Part shown: in pieces, positions 22,585-34,398 of the stretch
Layout of the letters: the number at the start of each line of letters is the position of its first letter
Numbering within the stretch: the first letter of the stretch is position 1
Assembly (NCBI RefSeq): GCF_001570405.1
Contig: NZ_BBYM01000038.1
Coordinates: forward strand, 1-64,000
Source: Microtetraspora niveoalba
GTDB lineage: Bacteria; Actinomycetota; Actinomycetes; Streptosporangiales; Streptosporangiaceae
Direction: 5' to 3'
DNA: 64,000 nt
Notes under the pieces: model-generated
What the model was told of the DNA's origin: nothing
The model's input: the letters and a program-made list of their open reading frames with translations, nothing else
Databases searched by the model: none
Position numbers and translations under genes: made by a program

Positions 22585-24735
22585 TCAGTGCGAGACGGGG
22601 CGCGGGCCGGCGGTGTGCTCGACGGCCAGCCGGGTGAGCTCGACGCGGGAGCGGATGTCCAGCTTGCGGAAGATCTGCCGCAGGTGGAACGCCACCGTGT
22701 GGACGCTGATGAACATCTGCTCGGCGACCTGCCGGTTCGTCCACCCCTGGGCGACGAGCAGGGACACGGTGTGCTCGGTGTCGGTGAGGCTGTCCCACCC
22801 GGTGACCGGCCGGTCGGCGTAGCTCCAGTGGCGCCGCCGCACGCCCTCCTGCCGCAGCCTGCGGCGCAGCCGGGCGGCGTCCCGGGGCGCGGCCGCCTCC
22901 TCGTATCCGGCGAGCGCCCGGTTCAGGCTCTCGATCCCCGCGACCCGCTCTCCGGTACGGCACAGCAGCAGGCCGAGGTCCTCCGCCGCCGACGCGCGCG
23001 ACCAGGGGTCGGCGGCCCGTTCGGCCGCCAGCGCGAGCGCGCGCGGATCGTGGTCGAGCAGTCCGCGGGCGTGCGCGGCCGCGGCGGACAGGGCCGCCGC
23101 CCGGCCGTCGCCCTCCTGCCCGGCGTCGCCGTCACCATGTCGGCCCCACTCGTCACCGGTCCGCCCGGCCCTGTCCCGACCCTCCTCGGTTCGATCGTCA
23201 CCGGCGTGCCCGGCGTCGTCGTCACCAGGTCCGCCCGGCTCGTCACCGGCCTGCCCGGCACCGGCGGGGCCGTCGCCGGGCAGGCGGTCCAGGGCGGTCC
23301 TGACCAGCTCGGCGCGCTCGCGGTCGCCCGTGCGGAGCGCGAGCCGTACCAGCCAGGCGGCGCAGGCCGGCTCGACGGCGAGCACCCACGGGTGCCGCGC
23401 CAGCGCGGAGTAGACGTCCTCACGGACGAGATGGTCCATGGCGGGTCCCGCGCCCTCGCCCGCCTCGATCACGCGTCCGGCGGTCATGGCGCGGATCACG
23501 TCGTCGGCCGCCGGACGGGCCCGCACGGGCGGGCGGCGGCGGGAGCGGTCGGCCGGCGCGCCGGAGAGCGCCGCGCGCAGATCGCCGCGCCGAAGGGCGG
23601 CCGCGACCCGTACGGCCGAGGCGAGCGAGGCGTTCAGCCGGGTCACCGGGACACGGCCGGGCCCGCCGGCGGCGGCTCCGGTCCGATCCGTCGCGTCGGC
23701 TCCCGGGGCCCGCTCCGATTCCCCGTTCGGCTCGGGGAGGCGTTCGGCCTGGTGACGCAGGGCCAGCCGCAGCGGGCGGGGCAGGCCCGCGAGGACCGCC
23801 CGCCAGACCAGCTCGTGCCGGAAGGTGAGCGCGTCACCGGTCGCGGCCAGCAGTCCGGCCTCCAGCGCCTCCTCCAGCGCGGGGAGCAGCATCGCCGGGC
23901 TCGCGCCGAGCAGCTCGGCCACGTCGCCGGGCGAGAACGTGCGCCCGAGCACGGTGGCCGCCTCCACCAGGTGCCGGGCCTCCCGGCTCAGCCGGTCGAG
24001 CCGGTGCCGCGCCAGCACGTGTACGCGCCGGGGGAGCACGGGGGACACCAGCCGCGCCCGCCCGCCCGCGATCTCGATCGCTCCCTCGTCGCGCAGGCCG
24101 TCCACGAGCTCGACGAGCAGGAACGGGTTGCCGCCGGCGCCGGAGGCGAAGGCGAGCAGGCCGGGGTCCGGGCGGGCGCGCAGGAGCTCGGCCACCACGC
24201 GGGCCACGGCGTCGTCCGGCAGCGGGCCGAGCGCCAGCCTGCGGGCGCCGTGCCGTTCCAGCAGGTCGAACAGCCGCTCGGCCGCGCGATCGCGGCCGCC
24301 GGTGGTGCGGGTGAGCATCCAGGCGAGCGGCCGGGACGGCAGCCGGCAGTGCAGCGTGCGCACCGCCATGAGCGTGGCCGGGTCCGCCCAGTGGAGATCG
24401 TCGAGGGTGACCAGCAGGGGCCCGGCGGCCATCCGCTTCTCCATGTGGATCCGCAGGCGTTCCACCCGCGCCTCCATCGACTCGGGAGCGGGGTCGCCCT
24501 CGGCCGGTATGTCGTCGAAGGCGGACAGGAGGGGGTTCAGCGGGATGAGCCGGTCGAGCTCCTCGGCGCCGCCCGCCGCCAGGCCGAACCCGCGCGCGGC
24601 GGCCCGCTCGGCCGCGCGGGCGAGGAGGGTGGTCTTGCCGGCGCCCGGTTCGCCGTCGATCAGCAGGGTGGCGCGCTCGCCGGTTCCGGCCCGATCAAGC
24701 AGTTCGGCGACGGCGGCCAGTTCGCGTGCCCGCAT
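22585..24735 (-). CDS. Large ATP-binding LuxR-family regulator (LAL-like)
   Basis: A 716-aa signal-integrating regulator. An N-terminal AAA/NTPase domain has Walker A DGEPGAGKTT and Walker B LLVTLDDLHWAD; a shortened helical region follows; a C-terminal LuxR HTH covers about the last 65 residues (LTDTEHTVSLLVAQGWTNRQ, VHTVAFHLRQIFRKL). LAL proteins are usually about 850-1000 aa, so the TPR-like middle is reduced. It contains a Gly/Asp-rich low-complexity insert (about residues 490-550). ATG 24735 is chosen because CGGGGGA precedes it; ATG 24759 has no ribosome site. It is divergent from dnaK. The regulated genes are unknown. Confidence 0.87.
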   Translation of the reverse strand: MRARELAAVAELLDRAGTGERATLLIDGEPGAGKTTLLARAAERAAARGFGLAAGGAEELDRLIPLNPLLSAFDDIPAEGDPAPESMEARVERLRIHMEKRMAAGPLLVTLDDLHWADPATLMAVRTLHCRLPSRPLAWMLTRTTGGRDRAAERLFDLLERHGARRLALGPLPDDAVARVVAELLRARPDPGLLAFASGAGGNPFLLVELVDGLRDEGAIEIAGGRARLVSPVLPRRVHVLARHRLDRLSREARHLVEAATVLGRTFSPGDVAELLGASPAMLLPALEEALEAGLLAATGDALTFRHELVWRAVLAGLPRPLRLALRHQAERLPEPNGESERAPGADATDRTGAAAGGPGRVPVTRLNASLASAVRVAAALRRGDLRAALSGAPADRSRRRPPVRARPAADDVIRAMTAGRVIEAGEGAGPAMDHLVREDVYSALARHPWVLAVEPACAAWLVRLALRTGDRERAELVRTALDRLPGDGPAGAGQAGDEPGGPGDDDAGHAGDDRTEEGRDRAGRTGDEWGRHGDGDAGQEGDGRAAALSAAAAHARGLLDHDPRALALAAERAADPWSRASAAEDLGLLLCRTGERVAGIESLNRALAGYEEAAAPRDAARLRRRLRQEGVRRRHWSYADRPVTGWDSLTDTEHTVSLLVAQGWTNRQVAEQMFISVHTVAFHLRQIFRKLDIRSRVELTRLAVEHTAGPRPVSH

Positions 24736-24896
24736 CGCATGTCCCCCGAAGAAAGTCATGTCGCGTAATGCCTGGTCAATTGATGTGACGGCTACCCGGA
24801 TCCGGGACGACTACACGATCTGACGGTGTGGCGCGGAGGGCGGCGGGGCGACGCTCGAAAGAAGGCCCGCGAACTGTCAGGTTGGGGGAGCACCGC

Positions 24897-26783
<1,887 letters not shown>

Positions 26784-26785
26784 CG

Positions 26786-27463
26786 ATGGCCGGGCGCGAG
26801 GAGGGCCGCCCCGGCGGCCACGACGAGACGCGAGCGGACGCGGAGTCCCGAGCGGGGATCGAGTCCCGCCCCGAGCCCGGTCGCGAGGCCGGCGCCGGGC
26901 AGGGGGCGGAGGCCGGGCCCCGTCCCGAGGCCGAGGCCCGGAGCGAGGCCGACGAGAGGGTGGCCGATCTGGAGGGCCGGTGGTTGCGCGCCGTCGCCGA
27001 GCTGGACACCGTACGCCGCAGGACGGCGAGGGAGATGGAGCGGCAACGCCTGGAGGAACGGGCCAGGGTGGCCGCGGAGTGGCTTCCCGTGCTCGACAAC
27101 CTCGAACTCGCCCTCCGCCACGCCGGGGACGGCGCCCGCGGCGCCAAGGGGACTACTCCCGGCGCGGCCGGCGCGCCCGCGAACGCGGGCACGGGCACGG
27201 GCGGCGCGGCCCACGCGGAGGCGGTGATCGAGGGCGTGCGCGCCGTGCGGGACCAGGCGGTCGCCGTACTGGCCCGGCTCGGCTTCCCGCGCCAGGAGGC
27301 GGTCGGGCAGCGGTTCGACCCCGCGCTGCACGAGGCGGTCGGTGCGGCGCCCGACCCGGACGCGCCGCCCGGCACGGTCATCGAGGTCGTACGGCCCGGC
27401 TACGGCGACGCGGACCACCTGCTGCGGCCGGCGGCCGTGGTCGTCTCCACCAAGGCGGACTGA
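26786..27463 (+). CDS. grpE: GrpE nucleotide exchange factor
   Basis: GrpE (225 aa), which releases ADP from DnaK. A long disordered, Glu/Gly/Ala-rich N-terminus (1-55) precedes the dimerising coiled coil (DERVADLEGRWLRAVAELD, TVRRRTAREMERQRLEERA). The short four-helix region contains LPVLDNLELALRH, and the beta domain ends with FDPALHEAVG and a VVRPGYG segment. A Gly/Ala/Thr-rich insertion at about 115-145 is unusual. It starts 2 bp after the dnaK stop. Confidence 0.93.
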   Translation: MAGREEGRPGGHDETRADAESRAGIESRPEPGREAGAGQGAEAGPRPEAEARSEADERVADLEGRWLRAVAELDTVRRRTAREMERQRLEERARVAAEWLPVLDNLELALRHAGDGARGAKGTTPGAAGAPANAGTGTGGAAHAEAVIEGVRAVRDQAVAVLARLGFPRQEAVGQRFDPALHEAVGAAPDPDAPPGTVIEVVRPGYGDADHLLRPAAVVVSTKAD

Positions 27464-27490
27464 GGAAGGCCGGATTGAGGGTGCGAACCG

Positions 27491-28414
27491 ATGGCGGCTG
27501 ACTTCTACGAGGTGCTGGGCGTGCCCCGGACCGCGAGCCAGGAGGAGATCCAGCGCTCCTACCGCAAGCTCGCCCGGTCCTACCACCCCGACGTGAACAA
27601 GGACCCGGGTGCCGAGGACCGGTTCAAGGAGATCTCCGAGGCGTACCAGGTGTTGTCCGACCCGGAGACGCGCAAGCGGTACGACGCGTTCGGCCCGGAC
27701 TTCCGGCAGGTGCCGCCGGACGTGGACCCGGAGACGTGGGCGCGCGCCCGCGCGAGGGCCGGAGCCGGGGCGCGCGGCGCGCCGCAGTGGGAGTACGCCG
27801 GCGGCGACTTCGCCGGGGCGGACTTCGAGGACCTGCTCGGCGGGATCTTCGGCGGCCGGCGCGGCGGCCGCCGCTGGGGTCCGGTGCCGGGCGCCGACCA
27901 GGAGGCCGAGCTGGCGGTCACGGTCGAGGACGCCTACCGGGGCGCCCGGCGCGCGCTCACCCTGCCGACCGGCCGGAGGGTGGACGTGTCCATCCCGGCC
28001 GGGGTGACGGACGGGCAGCGCATCAGGCTGGCCGGCCAGGGCGGTCAGGGCAGCGAGGGCGCGCCCGCGGGCGATCTCTACCTCGTCGTCCGGATCGCGC
28101 CGCACCCCCGGTACGAGGTCCGGGGACGGGACATCCACGTCGCCCTGCCGCTGGCCCCGTGGGAGGCGGCGCTGGGGGCGACGGTCGCGATCGACACCCC
28201 GGGCGGCGAGGCCAAGGTGCGGGTCCCGGCCGGGACGTCCAGCGGCCGCCGCCTGAGGTTGCGCGGGCGCGGGCTGCCCAACCCGCGCGGCGCGCCAGGA
28301 GACCTGCTCGCGGAGGCGCGGATCATGGTTCCGCCGCAGCCGACCGACGAGGAGCGGCGGCTGTTCGAGGAGCTGTCCGCGGCCTCCGGCTTCGACCCGA
28401 GGAGCCGCACATGA
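27491..28414 (+). CDS. DnaJ-type co-chaperone without zinc finger (CbpA-like)
   Basis: Type B J-protein (307 aa). The N-terminal J domain has HPD at 32-34 and stimulates DnaK ATPase. A Gly/Arg-rich linker (about 85-135, including GGIFGGRRGGRRW) and two C-terminal beta-sandwich substrate domains follow. The four CxxCxGxG zinc motifs of canonical DnaJ are absent. ATG 27491 follows the grpE stop by 27 bp; its stop overlaps the cbpM start (ATGA). Confidence 0.93.
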   Translation: MAADFYEVLGVPRTASQEEIQRSYRKLARSYHPDVNKDPGAEDRFKEISEAYQVLSDPETRKRYDAFGPDFRQVPPDVDPETWARARARAGAGARGAPQWEYAGGDFAGADFEDLLGGIFGGRRGGRRWGPVPGADQEAELAVTVEDAYRGARRALTLPTGRRVDVSIPAGVTDGQRIRLAGQGGQGSEGAPAGDLYLVVRIAPHPRYEVRGRDIHVALPLAPWEAALGATVAIDTPGGEAKVRVPAGTSSGRRLRLRGRGLPNPRGAPGDLLAEARIMVPPQPTDEERRLFEELSAASGFDPRSRT

Positions 28415-28716
28415 CGTACGCCCTCGTCCGGATGGACCTGCCGCGGATGGACCTGGACAGCTTCGCGCGGGCCGCGAACATGCATCCCGACCTGGTGCGG
28501 CGGCTGGTCGCGCTGGGGCTGCTCGACACCGTTCCGGACACGGCGGGCCGGCCGTGCCTCGCGCCGTCCCAGCTCGCCGTGGTCGCCCGGATCCAGCGGC
28601 TGCGCGCCGGTTTCGCCGTCAACTACGCCTCGGTCGGCCTGGTGATCGACCTGCTCGATCGTGTGGCCGAGCTGGAGGCCGCCCTGCGAGCCCGCTCGCG
28701 TACGACCGGAGGTTGA
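28411..28716 (+). CDS. Chaperone modulator CbpM-like/MerR-type small protein
   Basis: A 101-aa protein with a MerR-like helical domain: [20 protein letters not shown] and LGLLDTV match the HTH half, and the C-terminus is a coiled coil ([16 protein letters not shown]). CbpM proteins bind the J domain of CbpA and inhibit it, which fits the 4-bp overlap with a CbpA-type gene. HspR-type repressors share this fold and this operon position, so a DNA-binding role is the alternative. The absence of a HAIR operator upstream favours CbpM. Confidence 0.8.
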   Translation: MTYALVRMDLPRMDLDSFARAANMHPDLVRRLVALGLLDTVPDTAGRPCLAPSQLAVVARIQRLRAGFAVNYASVGLVIDLLDRVAELEAALRARSRTTGG

Positions 28717-28717
28717 G

Positions 28718-31339
<2,622 letters not shown>

Positions 31340-31430
31340 CATCCCGTTCACATTCGGGCAAAAGGTCGGAAACGGGCGGTTGGCATTCTCGGGCGTGGCG
31401 ATGAGAAGCACGCTCCAGAAGGGGACCGAC

Positions 31431-32444
31431 GTGAGCTACAAGGCTGAGTACATCTGGATCGACGGCACCGAGCCGACCGCCAAGCTCAGGTCCAAGACCA
31501 AGATCGTCGCGGATGGCGCGCCCCTCCCGAACTGGGGTTTCGACGGATCCAGCACGAACCAGGCCGGCGGCCACTCCTCCGACCGCGTGCTCAAGCCGGT
31601 CTTCAGCTGCCCCGACCCGATCCGCGGCGGGAACAACGTGCTGGTGCTGTGCGAGGTGCTCAACCCGGACCTGTCGCCGCACTCCAGCAACACCCGCGCG
31701 CTGCTCACCGAGGTGGCCGAGCGGTTCGCCGACCAGGAGTCGTGGTTCGGCATCGAGCAGGAGTACACCTTCTTCAAGGACGGCCGCCCGCTCGGCTTCC
31801 CGATCGGCGGCTTCCCGGCCCCGCAGGGCGGCTACTACTGCGGCGTCGGCGCGGACGAGGTCTTCGGGCGCGACGTCGTCGAGAAGCACCTCGACCTCTG
31901 CCTCGAAGCGGGCCTGGAGATCTCCGGCATCAACGCCGAGGTCATGCCCGGCCAGTGGGAGTTCCAGATCGGCCCGCTCGGCCCGGTCGAGGTCGCCGAC
32001 CACATGTGGATCGCCCGCTGGCTGCTCTACCGCGTCGCCGAGGACTTCGACATCGCCGCCACGCTCGACCCCAAGCCGGTGAAGGGCGACTGGAACGGCG
32101 CCGGCGCGCACACCAACTTCTCCACCAAGGCCATGCGCGAGGCGTACGAGCCGATCATCACGGCCTGTGAGGCCCTGGCCGAGAACGCCATGGAGCACGT
32201 GCGCAACTACGGCCACGGCATCGAGGACCGCCTCACCGGCCACCACGAGACCGCGCCGTGGGACAAGTTCAGCTACGGCGTCTCCGACCGCGCCGCCTCG
32301 GTCCGCATCCCGTGGCAGGTCGAGGTCGAGCGCAAGGGCTACATCGAGGACCGCCGCCCGAACGCGAACGTCGACCCCTACGTGGTGACCCGCCTGATGG
32401 TGGACACCTGCTGCACCGCGCTGGAGAAGGCCGGCCAGGTCTGA
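31431..32444 (+). CDS. glnII: Type II glutamine synthetase GlnII
   Basis: Eukaryote-like glutamine synthetase (337 aa) that makes glutamine from glutamate, ammonia and ATP. Family landmarks are YIWIDGTEP at the start, WGFDGSSTNQA, the catalytic GIEQEYTFF, PGQWEFQIGP, GAGAHTNFSTKAMR and the C-terminal DRRPNANVDPY. The adenylylation Tyr site of type I enzymes is absent, as expected. I chose GTG 31431 because GGGGA lies upstream and VSYKAEYIWIDG is the family N-terminus. It is monocistronic, with its own terminator. Only fragments of a GlnR-like box (GTTCAC, GAAAC) occur upstream, at the wrong spacing. Confidence 0.95.
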   Translation: MSYKAEYIWIDGTEPTAKLRSKTKIVADGAPLPNWGFDGSSTNQAGGHSSDRVLKPVFSCPDPIRGGNNVLVLCEVLNPDLSPHSSNTRALLTEVAERFADQESWFGIEQEYTFFKDGRPLGFPIGGFPAPQGGYYCGVGADEVFGRDVVEKHLDLCLEAGLEISGINAEVMPGQWEFQIGPLGPVEVADHMWIARWLLYRVAEDFDIAATLDPKPVKGDWNGAGAHTNFSTKAMREAYEPIITACEALAENAMEHVRNYGHGIEDRLTGHHETAPWDKFSYGVSDRAASVRIPWQVEVERKGYIEDRRPNANVDPYVVTRLMVDTCCTALEKAGQV

Positions 32445-32461
32445 TCCCCGCCCGACCCGAC

Positions 32462-32498
32462 CGTACGGCTCCCGCCCCATCAGGGCGGGAGCCGTACG
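32462..32498 (+). terminator. Strong terminator hairpin after glnII
   Basis: A 16-bp perfect stem (32462-32477 with 32483-32498) and 5-nt loop begin 18 bp after the glnII stop. Part of its 3' arm plus flank recurs 709 bp downstream (33193-33210). Confidence 0.85.
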
Positions 32499-33210
32499 CG
32501 TTGTTGGTATGTGCGCTTTTATGACGGAGAACCCGAACATGGTGACGCCCGCTTCCACGACGAAGAAGGAGACCATGAAGCACGAGTACGAGGCCACGTT
32601 CCTGTCCGTCGACGTCACGGGCCTCCGGGCCAGGCTGACCTCCCTGGGCGCCGTCCAGGCATTCCCTCGCACCCTCCTCACCCGCAAGATCTTCGAGAGC
32701 GACACTCTCGCCAGTGGTCAGTGGGTCCGCCTGCGCGACGAGGGAACTCGCTCGACTCTCACCCTCAAGCAGGTCACGGACGCCACCACCATCAACGGCA
32801 CCACCGAGATCGAAACCGAGGTGGCCGACCTCGAGGCCATGGCCGAGATCCTCTGCCATCTCGGCCTGCGCGAGGTGCGCTACCAGGAGAACTATCGCGA
32901 GGAGTGGCGCCTCGACGACGTCACCTTCGATATCGACACCTGGCCCGATCTGCCGACCTTCGTCGAGATCGAAGGGCCTGACGAGGCAACGGTCCGCCGA
33001 GCGGCGTCCCTTCTGGGATTCGACTACTCCGAGGCCCGGTTCGGTAGCGTCGATGAGATCTACAAGAGCGAGATCGGCCGCGACATCCTCGCCGAACCCA
33101 CCCTCCTCTTCTCCGAAGCCGACAAGAACAAGCAGGCCTCCGGGATCGTAACGGGCGACTGACCCTCTCGGGCGCCCCGTACCCGTGGAACCGGCGGGAG
33201 CCGTACGCGT
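32484..33210. repeat. 18-bp direct repeats flanking the CYTH gene
   Basis: GGCGGGAGCCGTACGCGT occurs exactly at 32484-32501 (the 3' arm of the glnII terminator) and again at 33193-33210, just after the CYTH gene. The arrangement suggests insertion or duplication at the terminator. The left copy is required by the hairpin; the right copy has no partner arm. Confidence 0.65.
32575..33162 (+). CDS. CYTH-domain protein (class IV adenylate cyclase-like)
   Basis: A 195-aa CYTH/triphosphate tunnel protein. The signature is HEYEATFLSVD at the N-terminus (HxExE-like), with basic tunnel residues in WVRLRDEG and LTLKQV and acidic ones in EIETEVADLEAM and TFVEIEGPDEATV. Such proteins hydrolyse triphosphates or cyclise ATP (CyaB). 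I use ATG 32575 because the CYTH motif starts there and AAGGAG is adjacent; ATG 32539 has better ribosome-site spacing and would add 12 residues. Third-position GC is lower than its neighbours, and 18-bp direct repeats flank it, so acquisition by transfer is likely. Confidence 0.85.
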   Translation: MKHEYEATFLSVDVTGLRARLTSLGAVQAFPRTLLTRKIFESDTLASGQWVRLRDEGTRSTLTLKQVTDATTINGTTEIETEVADLEAMAEILCHLGLREVRYQENYREEWRLDDVTFDIDTWPDLPTFVEIEGPDEATVRRAASLLGFDYSEARFGSVDEIYKSEIGRDILAEPTLLFSEADKNKQASGIVTGD

Positions 33211-33275
33211 GCCCGGCTGTCTCATTCGCGGCCCCGCGCCGGGACGTGGCCGAGCCGCCGGACGCCGTAGGCGGT

Positions 33276-33324
33276 GTGTCAAGGATTCATTGACAAAAGA
33301 GCGATGTCAATGAATCCTTGACAC
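33276..33324. promoter_or_regulatory. Perfect 20-bp inverted repeat with two internal dyads; leaderless promoter
   Basis: Arms 33276-33295 and 33305-33324 are exact complements around 9 nt. Each arm is itself a dyad TGTCAA-N7-TTGACA (33277-33295 and 33305-33323), with centres 28 bp apart. TTGACA at 33290-33295 with AATCCT at 33313-33318 (17-bp spacer) forms a promoter whose start would fall at the ATG 33326, so the mRNA is probably leaderless and the dyads would act as operators. A hairpin is also possible. Confidence 0.8.
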
Positions 33325-33325
33325 T

Positions 33326-33601
33326 ATGAACCGAAGCGTCTTACCCGCCCACCTCGCCGGACTCCTGGCCGTCGCCGTCCTGCTGCCGATGTCGGGCGTC
33401 CTGCTCGTGATGCAGGCCATGTACGACAACACCCTGCTGTGGATCCTCAGCGTCGTCACCGGCTTCACCGTCGCCGTCGTGGGGGTGGTGGCGGGGCTCT
33501 CGATCGCGAGCCGGAAGGCCGCGGCCGACGCCGACGCCGCCCGCCTGGAGGAGCTGGAGCCGCTGCCTCCCGCCGCCACCGCTGAAGGGGAGCCCCGATG
33601 A
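33326..33601 (+). CDS. Small two-span membrane protein
   Basis: A 91-aa protein with two predicted membrane helices (about 8-30 and 36-60), a short outer loop and a charged, Glu/Ala-rich cytoplasmic tail. There is no ribosome site: the ATG sits 1 bp after a perfect palindrome and 7 bp after a -10-like hexamer, implying leaderless translation. Codon 6 (33341-33343) is TTA, so in a bldA-using actinomycete its translation could be developmentally gated. Its stop overlaps the ATG of the HTH gene (ATGA), so the two form one unit. Function unknown; it may anchor or sense for its partner. Confidence 0.75.
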   Translation: MNRSVLPAHLAGLLAVAVLLPMSGVLLVMQAMYDNTLLWILSVVTGFTVAVVGVVAGLSIASRKAAADADAARLEELEPLPPAATAEGEPR

Positions 33602-34218
33602 GCGAGTCCCCGATCCGCCTCACCGACGATCAGGTGGCCGCCATCCGAGAGGCCGTCGCCGAAGCCGTGCTGGCCGCGTGCGAGCAGGGTCGCAAGGGGC
33701 TCGACGACGACCCCGACGCCCACCTGCTCATGGTCGCCGCCGCCAGTGTCGCCGCGCAGGAGGCCGGCAGGCTGCTGCGCCAGTCGATCACCGGCGCACG
33801 CGGCGCCGGGCACAGCTGGGACGCCCTCGGCCGGCTGCTGGGCATCAGCCGGCAGGCCGCCCAGCAGCGTTTCGGCGCCTCGGCCGCCGACCGCAGGGGC
33901 TCGGTCCCGGGCGACACCGCCACCCGCAGAGTGCTCACGCCGCTGCACGCCTTCAACGAGATGGAGGCGTTGGCGAGCGAGGGCCTGCGCGGATGGCACG
34001 CGGTCGACTACGGCTACCTCTTCCACCTCGTCGAGGCCTCGCCGGACAAGTGGGAGCACCGGCGGTTGTGGTGGCCGTCGCGCCGCCGCCAGCGCCTGAT
34101 GGAGGAGCAGGGCTGGGAGCGCGTCGTCCCCTCCGACTTCGAATCTCCCTGGGCCTACTACAAGCGCCGCCTGAACGAGCCCGCCGAGCCCGCCGAGCCC
34201 GCCGAACCGCGGTCGTAG
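33598..34218 (+). CDS. HTH-domain protein paired with small membrane protein
   Basis: A 206-aa cytoplasmic protein. The centre (about residues 70-95) carries an HTH, GHSWDALGRLLGISRQAAQQ, of the type seen in Streptomyces ClpN-HTH proteins. The C-terminal half is rich in Trp and Arg (HLVEASPDKWEHRRLWWPSR, WERVVPSDFESPWAYYKRRL) and matches no family I can name. It ends in an EPAEPAEPAEP repeat. It is translationally coupled to the small membrane protein. The upstream double palindrome is a natural autoregulatory target, which is inference only. Confidence 0.75.
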   Translation: MSESPIRLTDDQVAAIREAVAEAVLAACEQGRKGLDDDPDAHLLMVAAASVAAQEAGRLLRQSITGARGAGHSWDALGRLLGISRQAAQQRFGASAADRRGSVPGDTATRRVLTPLHAFNEMEALASEGLRGWHAVDYGYLFHLVEASPDKWEHRRLWWPSRRRQRLMEEQGWERVVPSDFESPWAYYKRRLNEPAEPAEPAEPRS

Positions 34219-34398
34219 CGGCGTTCGACGCGCCGGCGCACGAGCGTCGCGCGGGGGCCGGCCGCGACGCCGCCCCGGGCCGGGGCCGCCGGGTCGTATC
34301 GCATGGTGAGAGGGCCCCTGGTCAACGGGGGAGTCTTTATGGTTCACTCGACGGACCATTTTCTCCCTTTCCGGAACTTCCCCCGTTAGGAGTGCCTC

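Noticed and set aside
24760-24896. HspR (HAIR) or CIRCE element upstream of dnaK
   Set aside because: No CTTGAGT/ACTCAAG dyad nor TTAGCACTC repeat is present in the interval.
31340-31430. GlnR box upstream of glnII
   Set aside because: GTTCAC and GAAAC half-sites exist but are 17 bp apart rather than about 6, so I do not call a GlnR site.
32509-32574. Start of the CYTH gene at GTG 32509
   Set aside because: It lacks a ribosome site and lies just after the glnII terminator; ATG 32575 or 32539 is better supported.
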